Shown here one piece after another: positions 39,068-47,646 of a stretch of 64,000 nucleotides of DNA; within the stretch, counting starts at the first letter, position 1; the number at the start of each line of letters is the position of its first letter. The notes below the pieces were generated by a model, which saw nothing but the letters and a program-made list of their open reading frames with translations, had not been told where the DNA came from and ran no database searches. This DNA is from Aureispira sp. CCB-QB1 (GTDB lineage Bacteria; Bacteroidota; Bacteroidia; Chitinophagales; Saprospiraceae). A program made the translations under genes and the position numbers. The stretch is from contig NZ_JHBV01000042.1 in NCBI RefSeq assembly GCF_000724545.1, positions 62,001-126,000 of the forward strand, given 5' to 3'.

Positions 39068-39107
39068 AGAGCCATTGGTTGAAATCAACAACCAATGGCT
39101 CTTTTAT
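39068..39107 (+). terminator. Terminator after the T9SS cargo gene
   Basis: A 14-bp stem AGAGCCATTGGTTG/CAACCAATGGCTCT (39068-39081 and 39089-39102) is followed by TTTTATATTTT. Confidence 0.9.
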
Positions 39108-39142
39108 ATTTTAGGAATACAGGACGATAAAGATATTGTAGC

Positions 39143-39529
39143 TTACGACGCATTTCGCTTGGACATAGAACTTAGTAGTAGTCCTAAGCCTCCACAAAGT
39201 AAGACTAGAATCACAATTAAATCAAAGGCAGACATGTATTGTAGACTAAAATGAGTGTTTGCTATCACGCCAAAAATTAGAGCAGCGAGTGAGCCAACTG
39301 TAACAATCCAAGCTAATGGGTTTCGAGCATTAAAAAATAACATTCCAACACCTAACATAAAGACCAGCATAATAGAACCTGAAGTAACGCCAATTCCTCC
39401 CACATTAAATAAAGAATAACGACCATGAAACATTGTTCCGATATCGACACGAATAGAATTTAACATCAGATACAAACCTCCAATGAACATAATGAATCCC
39501 ATAAAAAAACGACCAATATTAGTACCCAT
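39143..39529 (-). CDS. Small four-helix membrane protein
   Basis: 128 residues with four hydrophobic segments (about 9-25, 45-65, 70-90 and 100-118), Gly-rich, ending in a short basic tail SKRNAS. No family recognised and no catalytic motif. An inner-membrane location is likely. It is convergent with the T9SS gene, whose terminator separates them, and divergent from acetyl-CoA synthetase across a 339-base spacer. Confidence 0.65.
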   Translation of the reverse strand: MGTNIGRFFMGFIMFIGGLYLMLNSIRVDIGTMFHGRYSLFNVGGIGVTSGSIMLVFMLGVGMLFFNARNPLAWIVTVGSLAALIFGVIANTHFSLQYMSAFDLIVILVLLCGGLGLLLSSMSKRNAS

Positions 39530-39663
39530 AAGTTTTAGTTGTAATAATAATTATAAAATGAATTGTTCAGAGTCATTCTATAATTGCAATAATTTATAAA
39601 AAATGATATTGTCTGATAATCAGGTGCTTGTTTTTTTAGTGCTTGAGATTTAGGGCACTAATG

Positions 39664-39721
39664 ACCAATTGTACAATATGATAAGTAGCACAATTTGATG
39701 TTATCATAACCAATCGTACAA
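39664..39721. promoter_or_regulatory. Pair of 13-bp direct repeats upstream of acs
   Basis: ACCAATTGTACAA at 39664-39676 and ACCAATCGTACAA at 39709-39721 differ by one base and are 45 bases apart. They lie in the 339-base spacer between the membrane protein gene and acs. They may bind a regulator of either gene. Nothing else is recognised in the spacer. Confidence 0.4.
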
Positions 39722-39868
39722 CAATACAAGTATACTAAAAAATTCCTAGACCCTAATTTTTTTAAGATATTCAATTCTTTATTATCTTGTATAGATCAGA
39801 CAAATGAAAGCAAGCATTGATGCAAGAAAAACACCTTCTTTGACAAATCTCAATTTAATTCAAAAAAT

Positions 39869-41770
39869 ATGACCACACAAATAAAATCATTTGAACATTA
39901 TCAAGAAGTCTATCAGAAAAGTATTGACGCCCCCGAAGCTTTTTGGGAAGAACAAGCTCAATCGTTTACTTGGCGCAAAAAGTGGAAGCAGGTTCTAGAT
40001 TGGGATTTTAAGAAACCTTCTGTTAAATGGTTTGTTGGTGGCAAGTTAAATATTACAGAGAACTGCCTTGATCGTCATTTGGAAACTAAAGGAAATCAAA
40101 CAGCGATTATTTGGGAACCCAATGAGCCAGGCGAGGCAACAGTAACCTATACTTATAAAGAACTACATGCAGAAGTATGTCGGTTTGCTAATGTGTTAAA
40201 AGCAAATGGGATTACAAAGGGAGATAGAATTTGTTTTTACATGCCTATGGTCGCAGAACTAGCCATAGCAGTGTTGGCTTGTGCTCGAATTGGAGCTGTT
40301 CATTCTGTTGTATTTGCAGGGTTTTCGGCTAAGGCATTGGCAGATAGAGTAAAAGATGCGGAAGCAAAAATGATTATTACTTCTGATGGTAATTATCGAG
40401 GTGCTAAAAGTATTCCCGTAAAGGCTGTTGTTGATGCGGCATTAGAGCAAGATTGCCATTCTGTAGAACGTGTTATTGTGTATCAACGCACGCATACTGC
40501 TGTGGAAATGAAGGAAGGTAGAGACCTATGGTGGCATGAGGAAATGCGTCAACAAGATGCTGTTTGTGAAGCAGTAGAAATGGATGCGGAAGATATGCTA
40601 TTTATTCTGTATACTTCAGGGTCTACAGGAAAACCCAAAGGGGTGGTGCATACTTGTGGAGGGTATATGTTGTATACAGAATACTCCTTTAGAAATGTTT
40701 TTCAGTACCAAGATGGGGATGTTTACTGGTGTACAGCCGATATTGGATGGATTACAGGTCATTCATATATTGTATATGGTCCTCTGTTGGCTGGAGCGAC
40801 AACAGTCATGTTTGAAGGAGTGCCAACGTATCCTGATGCGGGGCGATTTTGGCAAATTTGTGAAAAGCACCAAGTCAATCAATTTTATACAGCACCAACT
40901 GCTATTAGAGCATTGCAGGCAATGGGGGACGAGTATGTTACCAATAGTGATTTGAGTAGTTTGAAAGTATTGGGAACCGTAGGAGAACCCATTAATGATG
41001 AAGCATGGCATTGGTATAATGACGTAGTAGGGAAGCAAGCTTGTCCCATTGTGGATACGTGGTGGCAAACAGAAACTGGTGGAATTATGATTTCTGCCTT
41101 GGCAGGGCACACGCCCCTAAAACCTTGTTATGCTAGCCTGCCTTTGCCTGGGATTCAGCCTTGTTTGGTAGATCCTAATGGAAAGGAGATCGAGGAGAAT
41201 GAAGTAGAAGGACTATTGTGTGTAAAGTTTCCTTGGCCTTCTATGATTCGAACGACGTATGGTGACCATGAGCGTTGTCGTCAAGTTTACTTCTCGGCAT
41301 TTGAAGATAAATATTTTACTGGAGATGGGGCAAGGCGCGATGCCAATGGGTTTTATAGAATTATTGGGCGAGTAGATGATGTGATTAATGTATCTGGACA
41401 TCGTTTTGGAACCGCAGAAATAGAAGATGCTATTAATGGTCATCTAAATATTGTTGAGTCCGCAGTAGTGGGATATCCGCATGATATCAAAGGGCAAGGA
41501 ATTTATGCTTATGTCGTTGCCAAAGACCCTATTCAAGATATGGAAGCCTTTAGACAAGAGGTTTTGTTTATTGTTACTAAAGAAATAGGGCCTATTGCCA
41601 AGCCAGATAAAATACAAATTGTAGAAGGGCTTCCTAAAACTCGTTCGGGTAAAATTATGCGCCGAATTTTGCGGAAAATAGCTAGTGGCGATACTTCTAA
41701 TTTGGGCGATACCTCTACCTTATTGAACCCAGATATTGTTCAAACAATTATGGATGGGGCACTGGTCTAG
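39869..41770 (+). CDS. acs: Acetyl-CoA synthetase
   Basis: 633 residues. It makes acetyl-CoA from acetate, ATP and CoA through acetyl-AMP. Motifs of the adenylate-forming family: ILYTSGSTGKPKGVVHT (P-loop), YWCTADIGWITGHSYIVYGPL (acetate pocket Trp), VDTWWQTETGGIMIS, YFTGDGARRDANGFYRIIGRVDDVINVSGHRFGTAEIE (hinge), and the C-terminal KTRSGKIMRRIL whose Lys is the acetylation-controlled site in known Acs. A single gene with its own terminator. Confidence 0.96.
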   Translation: MTTQIKSFEHYQEVYQKSIDAPEAFWEEQAQSFTWRKKWKQVLDWDFKKPSVKWFVGGKLNITENCLDRHLETKGNQTAIIWEPNEPGEATVTYTYKELHAEVCRFANVLKANGITKGDRICFYMPMVAELAIAVLACARIGAVHSVVFAGFSAKALADRVKDAEAKMIITSDGNYRGAKSIPVKAVVDAALEQDCHSVERVIVYQRTHTAVEMKEGRDLWWHEEMRQQDAVCEAVEMDAEDMLFILYTSGSTGKPKGVVHTCGGYMLYTEYSFRNVFQYQDGDVYWCTADIGWITGHSYIVYGPLLAGATTVMFEGVPTYPDAGRFWQICEKHQVNQFYTAPTAIRALQAMGDEYVTNSDLSSLKVLGTVGEPINDEAWHWYNDVVGKQACPIVDTWWQTETGGIMISALAGHTPLKPCYASLPLPGIQPCLVDPNGKEIEENEVEGLLCVKFPWPSMIRTTYGDHERCRQVYFSAFEDKYFTGDGARRDANGFYRIIGRVDDVINVSGHRFGTAEIEDAINGHLNIVESAVVGYPHDIKGQGIYAYVVAKDPIQDMEAFRQEVLFIVTKEIGPIAKPDKIQIVEGLPKTRSGKIMRRILRKIASGDTSNLGDTSTLLNPDIVQTIMDGALV

Positions 41771-41800
41771 AGTCCAATATTGACTAGGTTATGGCGAGTT

Positions 41801-41845
41801 GTCTTTCTTTTTGGGGCGGGATAAGTTCTGTCCCAAAAAGAAGAC
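41801..41845. terminator. Bidirectional terminator between acs and the MocR gene
   Basis: Inverted repeat GTCTTTCTTTTTGGG (41801-41815) against CCCAAAAAGAAGAC (41832-41845), with one bulged base. T-runs are inside the arms, so it could work on both strands. Confidence 0.65.
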
Positions 41846-41852
41846 ATCAAAA

Positions 41853-43262
41853 CTATATCAATAACTTGCTTAGTTTGATAATAGCCATTTCTAAATATTC
41901 GTTTTCGATACTGCCATAACCCAAGCGCAAACCATTGACAGTATAATCAGGATTGTATTTAGAAATATCTGCAATTCGAATACCTTGTTGTTCCAATTGA
42001 GCAAGAAGCAGCGACAAGTCAACATCTTGAATAGGACGAATCCAAAATGCTAATCCTCCCGTTGGTAAATCATAAGTAACTTTATTGTGTAAATGCTTGA
42101 CAAGTAGCTTCTCTACGTATTGTCGTTTATTTTTATAATACCGAATCGCTCTTTTGGTATGTCGTTTAATAGCCCCATCCTTAATTAATTCTACAATTGC
42201 TTGTTCCATGATGGTATCATTTTGTATGTCAATGATTTCTCGCAACGAACTTATCTCTTTAATTAAATCAGTATGTCCAACTAGATACCCAATTCTCAAC
42301 GCAGGAGCTACAATTTTACTGAATGTACCAATGTAAATATAATGGTTGGTATTGGTATAGCTAGCAATGGGTAAAATTGGGCGGTTGCCAAAATGAAATT
42401 CATGATCGTAATCATCTTCAATAATTTTGAAATGATATTTTTGAGCCAACTCAATTAGTTGTAACCTTCTTTTTAGGCTTAGTGTAACCGTAGTGGGGTA
42501 TTGATGGTGCGGCGTCACATAAATAGCTTTGATGTTGGAATATCTTTGGAGTATCTGCTCTATTTCTTGTATGAGAACCCCTTCTTTGTCTACATTAACA
42601 GGGAGTACTTGGGCACCTGCTTGTTCAAATGTTCTCCACGCAGGACGATAACCTGGATGCTCTACTAGGACATAATCGTTTGGAGTTAGCAAGCACTGGG
42701 CTAATAAATATAAGGCCATTTGGCTGCCTCTAGTAATACAGGTTTCTTCTAATTTAACTTGCATTCCTCGTTTGTGATTAAGCATCTGAACAACCAAAGC
42801 TCTAAGTTTAGGATTGCCTTGGCTATCCGTATAGCCCAATAGAGTATGTTTAGATTTTAAACTAAATACTCGTCGATAAGCACTCGCCAATTCCTTTATA
42901 GGAGCTATTTTAGTATTGGGAACACCATCGTCAAGAGTGATTATAGGCTTGGTATGGTTGGACGGTACAACCAAAGGAGCCTGTTTAGGGGCTTCTAAAT
43001 CCATAGAAATATCAGCAACAAAAATCCCAACTCTATCCTTAGAGACCAACCAACCTTCTATAATTAAAATATCAAGTGCTTTTATCAACGTATTTCGATT
43101 GACACCAATTATTTGAGCCAATTGTCTAGTACTTGGCAGAATTTCTTGTGGCTTCAATCGACGGTTCTTGATTGCTGCAATAATCGCATCTGCAATTTGC
43201 ATATAAACAGCTTTGGGAGTTGTTGTTGTCACTTCAATATTAAAATCCCATAATCGCTTCAT
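41853..43262 (-). CDS. MocR/PdxR-family regulator with aminotransferase domain
   Basis: 469 residues from the ATG at 43262 (MKRLWDFNIEV). A frame opening at 43406 would overlap the divergent gene and adds a non-conserved segment. An N-terminal GntR-type winged helix (about 15-85: PKAVYMQIADAIIAAIKNRRLKPQEILPSTRQLAQIIGVNRNTLIKALDIL) is fused to a fold-type I aminotransferase domain (about 115-469). The PLP Lys is in IYIGTFSKIVAPALRIGYLVG and the Asp in IIEDDYDHEF. MocR proteins sense PLP or an amino compound and usually control the adjacent divergent gene, here the cupin and DHDPS-family pair. Confidence 0.9.
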   Translation of the reverse strand: MKRLWDFNIEVTTTTPKAVYMQIADAIIAAIKNRRLKPQEILPSTRQLAQIIGVNRNTLIKALDILIIEGWLVSKDRVGIFVADISMDLEAPKQAPLVVPSNHTKPIITLDDGVPNTKIAPIKELASAYRRVFSLKSKHTLLGYTDSQGNPKLRALVVQMLNHKRGMQVKLEETCITRGSQMALYLLAQCLLTPNDYVLVEHPGYRPAWRTFEQAGAQVLPVNVDKEGVLIQEIEQILQRYSNIKAIYVTPHHQYPTTVTLSLKRRLQLIELAQKYHFKIIEDDYDHEFHFGNRPILPIASYTNTNHYIYIGTFSKIVAPALRIGYLVGHTDLIKEISSLREIIDIQNDTIMEQAIVELIKDGAIKRHTKRAIRYYKNKRQYVEKLLVKHLHNKVTYDLPTGGLAFWIRPIQDVDLSLLLAQLEQQGIRIADISKYNPDYTVNGLRLGYGSIENEYLEMAIIKLSKLLI

Positions 43263-43324
43263 TGGTCTACTATTTTTTGTGAAAACTGTATCACTAATAT
43301 AGACCAAAGGTACACTATCTTTGG
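43262..43324. promoter_or_regulatory. Divergent control region with back-to-back -7 elements
   Basis: Two promoter -7 elements face away from each other inside one palindrome: TACCTTTG on the minus strand (43312-43305) and TATCTTTG on the plus strand (43316-43323). No -33 TTTG lies at the right distance for either. An inverted pair TTGGTCTA (43262-43269) and TAGACCAA (43300-43307) flanks them. This suggests activation or autorepression by the MocR regulator; inferred from layout. Confidence 0.5.
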
Positions 43325-43352
43325 CAGGTATTAATAACAAAAACACAAAATT

Positions 43353-43826
43353 ATGAATGAAAGTAAAAAGTTTAGTTCCAAGGATTTTCACCAAACGTAT
43401 GCTCAATTAAAAACAGTTATCCCTGAAAAATTGATTCATAGAGCGGTAGAAAAAGCAGGAGTACACAACCAATTTTCGGAGGAGAGAAAACATCCTGTAT
43501 TTTTTGTTGACTTGCCAAGTAAGAATATAAGTATTACGATTGGAGGGCTGCTAGGTGATCAAGTGACGAACCTACATCGTCATACTTATGAAACCATGCT
43601 GTATGTCGTAGAAGGGGCAGGGTGGACTGAAATTGAAGGTGAAAAAATAGAGTGGAAAGCGGGCGATGCCGTTTATATTCCTTCTTGGGCTTGGCACCGA
43701 CACGGTAACTTGAGTAGTGAGGTAGCAGCAAAATACATTGCTTGTGAAAATGCTCCGCAGCTTCAAAATTTAGGCTTGGCACTTAGAGAAGAGGAAGGAA
43801 GAGATTTTTTTAAAATTCAAAAATAA
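43353..43826 (+). CDS. Cupin-domain protein
   Basis: 157 residues, single conserved cupin barrel: HRHTYETMLYVVEGAGWTEIEGEKIEWKAGDAVYIPSWAWHRHGN contains both cupin motifs, with metal-ligand His and Glu (HRHxxET, then WHRH). The N-terminal 55 residues are helical. It could be a small dioxygenase, isomerase or sensor; the substrate is unknown. It is 5 bases upstream of the DHDPS-family gene and divergent from the MocR regulator, so the three form a small inducible catabolic or biosynthetic unit. Confidence 0.85.
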   Translation: MNESKKFSSKDFHQTYAQLKTVIPEKLIHRAVEKAGVHNQFSEERKHPVFFVDLPSKNISITIGGLLGDQVTNLHRHTYETMLYVVEGAGWTEIEGEKIEWKAGDAVYIPSWAWHRHGNLSSEVAAKYIACENAPQLQNLGLALREEEGRDFFKIQK

Positions 43827-43831
43827 AAATA

Positions 43832-44719
43832 ATGACAAAGAAAGCGTTTAAAGGGATTATTGCTTATCCGATTACACCTTTTACAGAAAATGAAACCGTT
43901 GATATCTCGCTTTTTAAAGAGCAGGTAGAACAACTAATTATTAATAACGCAGATGCAATTGCGCCTCTAGGAAGTACTGGTGTGCTACCTTATTTGGATC
44001 GTACAGAAAAACAGTTGATTGTAAAGGCAACTATAGAACAAGTAGCAGGAAGAGTACCTGTGTTGGTTGGTGTTTCTAACTTAACGACCAAAGAGACAAT
44101 AGAAGATGCGATTTATGCAGAATCTGCGGGAGCACAAGCTGTTATGATTATTCCTATGAGTTATTGGAAGTTGACAGATGATGAAATATATGACCATTAT
44201 AAAAAAGTGGCTGATCAGGTCAATATACCTATTATGGCATATAATAACCCTGCAACAGGAGGTGTTGATATGTCGCCCCAATTGCTCAAACGTTTATTGG
44301 GAATACCAAATGTTACGATGATTAAAGAGAGTACAGGAGATATACAGCGGATGCATTACCTTAAGAAAGAACTAGGAGATCAAGTTGATTTTTTTAATGG
44401 TTCTAACCCTTTGGCATTGGGGGCATTTGTTGCAGGGGCAACAGGGTGGTGTACTGCGGCACATAATCTAATTCCTAAATTAAATGTTGCACTATATCAG
44501 GCAATACAAAACAATGATTTAAAACAAGCACAAGTTTTGTTTTATAAGCAAGTTGATGTTCTAAAATTTATTGTAGAAAAAGGACTTCCTAGATCTATAC
44601 AAGCTGGTTTGGAAATATTAGGCAAAAAGGGTGGTCATTTAAGGAGTCCTCTTAATGTATTATCCAATGAGGATAAAGAACAATTGAAGGTATTACTTGA
44701 GCATGCTACGATAGAATAG
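43832..44719 (+). CDS. DHDPS/NAL-family aldolase
   Basis: 295 residues, TIM-barrel of the dihydrodipicolinate synthase / N-acetylneuraminate lyase family. The phosphate-like pocket is APLGSTGVLPYL, the conserved Tyr is in MAYNNPATGG, and the Schiff-base Lys is in VTMIKESTGD. Members condense or cleave pyruvate with an aldehyde. Pairing with a cupin and a MocR regulator, away from lysine genes, suggests a catabolic aldolase/dehydratase (for example for a hydroxyproline- or sugar-acid-like compound) rather than lysine synthesis; this is inference. Confidence 0.88.
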   Translation: MTKKAFKGIIAYPITPFTENETVDISLFKEQVEQLIINNADAIAPLGSTGVLPYLDRTEKQLIVKATIEQVAGRVPVLVGVSNLTTKETIEDAIYAESAGAQAVMIIPMSYWKLTDDEIYDHYKKVADQVNIPIMAYNNPATGGVDMSPQLLKRLLGIPNVTMIKESTGDIQRMHYLKKELGDQVDFFNGSNPLALGAFVAGATGWCTAAHNLIPKLNVALYQAIQNNDLKQAQVLFYKQVDVLKFIVEKGLPRSIQAGLEILGKKGGHLRSPLNVLSNEDKEQLKVLLEHATIE

Positions 44720-44741
44720 ATATTTGTTGAAAGGGTCTAAT

Positions 44742-44795
44742 TAGGAATCTCTAAGTTTTGTAATTACTTAATTTTTAAGAGATTCCTATTTTTAT
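44742..44795 (+). terminator. Terminator after the DHDPS-family gene
   Basis: An 11-bp stem TAGGAATCTCT/AGAGATTCCTA (44742-44752 and 44778-44788) is followed by TTTTTATTT. The rest of the gap to 45009 shows nothing recognisable. Confidence 0.8.
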
Positions 44796-45008
44796 TTGTA
44801 AGGAAAATGGATTGAATTATTGGGTAACTGTTACTCACAGTTAATTTGTCTGTTATGTTTTATTAGGAAATTCAACGCTTCAGCCGAGGTAAAGTAAACG
44901 ACAAAGGTTGGTGAAGGGAGCAACTAAGTGTGAATTCTTTCGTATGTAAAACAGTTATTTATCATTAGATGATTGTATTGGTGCAGTATAAAGACTTTAA
45001 AATTTAAA

Positions 45009-45494
45009 ATGACAAAACTTTTCAAACTAGTATTTTTAGCTACGTTTGTATTGGTGGTAAATTATCTCATTACCTTATGGAGTATTGTTACCAATAGTAA
45101 GATTATTATGTTGAGTAGGGAGGGTACAAGTACAGAGGCTTGTTGTCATTACTTATTGACACAAATAGGTCTATCAATAGCTTGTTTTGTATTAGTAATT
45201 GTTGGTAACCCTAATATCTTGCCTATAAGGCATCACAATACAACGATAAGGGGAGATGGAGAACTGATTTTAGATGATTTAGAACAGCCGAGAAGGGATA
45301 CATTGACGAAAGCTGAAAGACAGAATATTCAATTTTTGAGAGGAATCAATTTTATTAATATCCTTACTAGCCTTATTTTCTTCTTTTTGCTTTGGTTATG
45401 GCAAGATGATACACTTATTATTGTATTAACAATACCTTGGGCAATCGTTCAAGGGGTGTTTAGCTTTATAATATTATTTGTTGTAGCTCGCTAA
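45009..45494 (+). CDS. Four-helix membrane protein of unknown function
   Basis: 161 residues from the ATG at 45009 (MTKLFKLVFLATF); a start 12 codons earlier is not needed. Hydrophobic segments lie at about 5-25, 50-70, 115-132 and 138-158, with a charged loop (about 78-110) holding RHHNTTIRGDGELILDDLEQPRRD. No family recognised. It is followed 120 bases later by another small membrane protein, and the two may be functionally linked. Confidence 0.6.
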   Translation: MTKLFKLVFLATFVLVVNYLITLWSIVTNSKIIMLSREGTSTEACCHYLLTQIGLSIACFVLVIVGNPNILPIRHHNTTIRGDGELILDDLEQPRRDTLTKAERQNIQFLRGINFINILTSLIFFFLLWLWQDDTLIIVLTIPWAIVQGVFSFIILFVVAR

Positions 45495-45614
45495 TTTGAA
45501 ATGTAACAAAAGTTTTTGATTGTTATGATGGCTTATAGAGGAGATTCATATTGAGGGCAATTTATAACAGAACAATAGCAGCGAAGCTAATTTGATTAAT
45601 AAACAAAGTACATC

Positions 45615-46070
45615 ATGAAAGACAATCAAACACTGAAGTGGCTATTAGGGGGGATGGCTATTTTTTCTATCCTCTACATCTTATTAGCATTTATTATATT
45701 AGCACAAGGACATTCTTGGAAGTGGTATGCCCAACTAGTACGAGTCTGTTATGGCATTATTTTGTTTTTGTTAGGAATACGCCTATTGCTTTGTTTTGTC
45801 TTTTGGAGTGATTGGGATAAATGGAAGGGGCAATTCAGTGATTGGGAGGCAGGGATGCTTTTGGATGAAAATTGGAAAAAAGAGAATCGAGATAACACTC
45901 CGTATGCAGGGCGAAAACTAGATATTTGGATTAGTAGTCTGCATTTGTGTATGGCCTTGTTTTTAATACTTGGTGAGTGGGGGATAGGAGTGGGTTTTGC
46001 TAATATTATGGTCATAGGAATCGTTTATGCAGCATTTTTAGCTATCCTAGGATTAGCTCAATTTTCTTAA
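45615..46070 (+). CDS. Four-helix membrane protein of unknown function
   Basis: 151 residues, hydrophobic at about 10-30, 42-65, 110-125 and 130-150. A Trp-rich cytoplasmic or periplasmic loop (FWSDWDKWKGQFSDWEAGMLLDENWKKE) lies in the middle. No family recognised. It is in the same direction as the preceding membrane protein gene. Confidence 0.6.
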   Translation: MKDNQTLKWLLGGMAIFSILYILLAFIILAQGHSWKWYAQLVRVCYGIILFLLGIRLLLCFVFWSDWDKWKGQFSDWEAGMLLDENWKKENRDNTPYAGRKLDIWISSLHLCMALFLILGEWGIGVGFANIMVIGIVYAAFLAILGLAQFS

Positions 46071-46221
46071 AAAAAGCGAATATTTGTTAAAATAATAGAA
46101 TTCTCTTGTTTTTATTTGTAATTAGTCTAAATAGGTATTATGTTTGCAAACGTTTCTATGTAGTTCATTTTTTTAATTGATTTTTAAAGAACTACAAAAT
46201 CAAATAACAATAAAAAATAGG

Positions 46222-46365
46222 ATGATGAATCCATTAGAAATGAACAATGTTCCCACGACTGTAATACCAAGTTTTGATTGTAAAAACTGCAAAAAGAAAT
46301 GTTGCAAAAAGTACAAAAAAGGCAAAAAACAATGTAAGCGTTGTCCTAAGTTACCTCAATTGTAA
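46222..46365 (+). CDS. Cys/Lys-rich small peptide
   Basis: 47 residues from the ATG at 46222 (a second ATG follows at 46225; a TTG at 46177 is unlikely). Residues 1-18 are neutral. The rest is CKNCKKKCCKK with a Lys run and CKRCPK: six Cys at 20, 23, 27, 28, 38 and 41 and about 15 Lys. Paired CxxC motifs could bind zinc or another metal; the charge suggests a DNA- or membrane-active peptide. No signal peptide and no double-glycine leader. It ends 13 bases before the end of a convergent gene. A chance ORF cannot be fully excluded. Confidence 0.5.
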   Translation: MMNPLEMNNVPTTVIPSFDCKNCKKKCCKKYKKGKKQCKRCPKLPQL

Positions 46366-46378
46366 GCACATCGTTGCT

Positions 46379-47143
46379 TTATTGGGACGTTATTCGTTGG
46401 TATAGCCTGTCGCTAAAAAGGAATTTACTATAAAAAGAAATGGCTTTATTGTGCCCATAAATTTTGTTAAATGCCTGTGGGGATTCGGTTAGATTGTTGC
46501 GAATGGTTCCTTCCAGTATTTGTGTTTCGAACTCTCCTAATAACTGTACCTGTCTTTTGGTTAGTTTTATTAAATGTTTTCCTGTCGTCCTTGCTTGGGT
46601 TGGAATAGGATTATGTTGATAATAATCGCATCTTTTATAAGCCATGTAGTAACCGTCCCCTTTTTTGATAATACTAGTTTGGCTGGCAGGTATGCGCATC
46701 TCTTCATGCGTGTTCCCATAATAAGAAGAATAAAAAATCAAGGTGTCCGTACTCTTCATTCGCTCTAAAAATGAAGGATAATTTCTATTAAAAAAGAAAC
46801 AAGTTAGATCAATGTCTGGCATATTAGTATAGGTATAAAAATAGTATACATTAGAAGCCAAGATGCTGTCAAGAGGCGTAAAAATTATTTTATAATGTCC
46901 TTGAGATAGGTTTAACGTTTGTGTTGCAACATAGTCCAATTGCTTGACTAAAGTATCCATTGTTGCCGAGGAGTAGGGAGTAACCGAAACCATTTCATAC
47001 AATTCAAACTTTCCTTCCATTTTGAGTTGGCTACTAGATATGCAAGATATATCTATCGTCAAATTGATAGAAACTTGTCCCTTTGTATTGTAGCTTGATA
47101 AGCCTAGACCTAAAGTCAGCAATAGAATAAACCTTGTTTTCAT
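46379..47143 (-). CDS. Secreted protein of unknown function
   Basis: 254 residues. A signal peptide (FILLLTLGLGLSSYNTKGQ) is followed by a beta-rich region (about 22-110) with paired Tyr strands (YYFYTYTNMPDIDLTCFFF, DTLIFYSSYYGNTHEEM). The C-terminal part (about 180-254) is more helical and basic. No family recognised. The 503-base spacer upstream (47144-47646) contains no convincing gene, only a GTCTAGT/ACTAGAC inverted repeat near 47571-47605. Confidence 0.6.
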   Translation of the reverse strand: MKTRFILLLTLGLGLSSYNTKGQVSINLTIDISCISSSQLKMEGKFELYEMVSVTPYSSATMDTLVKQLDYVATQTLNLSQGHYKIIFTPLDSILASNVYYFYTYTNMPDIDLTCFFFNRNYPSFLERMKSTDTLIFYSSYYGNTHEEMRIPASQTSIIKKGDGYYMAYKRCDYYQHNPIPTQARTTGKHLIKLTKRQVQLLGEFETQILEGTIRNNLTESPQAFNKIYGHNKAISFYSKFLFSDRLYQRITSQ

Positions 47144-47646
47144 TTGTTGAGAATGTGCTTTCTGTTAAAATAAATCTTTCCCAAAATAGTCCTCCATTTT
47201 TATAGATGCCAGTAAGATCTGTTTCGGTGTACCGCAACTACTAGCCATAGTTTTATAATAACATCCGTTGTTGAAATAGTTCTCTATTATCTCACTGAAA
47301 TTGGTATTTCTAATTTTCTGATATAGCAAGATTTTGATGCTATTTTTTTAGGTTAAAATAGGTGTTGTTTTTTAATTATTTGATTTTTAATATTTTATAA
47401 TGGTGGAGGTGTGTGTTGTAGTAGTTTTGTAGTACCTCTATGTAGGGCTTTTGTATAAGGTATAAAATAGGAAAACCTCCAAGTTCGGTCGTTATTTGTA
47501 GCAAGAAATGATTGGTAGGCATTAGGCACGACATCATTTTACAATGCTTACAATACCTATTCGAATAGTTGTCTAGTGTTGACAAAATAATCTCTAACTA
47601 GACATTTAAAGCATTTAATTATTCAATTACCTTTTAAATTCAAATT

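Noticed and set aside
39063-39254. 63-codon ORF on the plus strand after the T9SS gene
   Set aside because: It begins inside the terminator hairpin and overlaps the membrane protein gene on the other strand.
39605-39630. TGATAATCAG palindrome before acs as a repeat copy
   Set aside because: It shares only a short palindrome with the dispersed element and lacks both arms and the CTTTTTTA core.
44880-44940. Possible further copy of the palindromic repeat (CAACTAAGTGTG)
   Set aside because: Only one short match to the repeat right half, with no arms or core segment.
47034-47237. 67-codon ORF on the minus strand
   Set aside because: It overlaps the signal peptide of the secreted protein at 46379-47143 in another frame.
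47376-47585. 69-codon ORF on the minus strand in the gap before the ten-Cys lipoprotein
   Set aside because: No start context, no domain and no support from neighbours; two Cys pairs look like chance.
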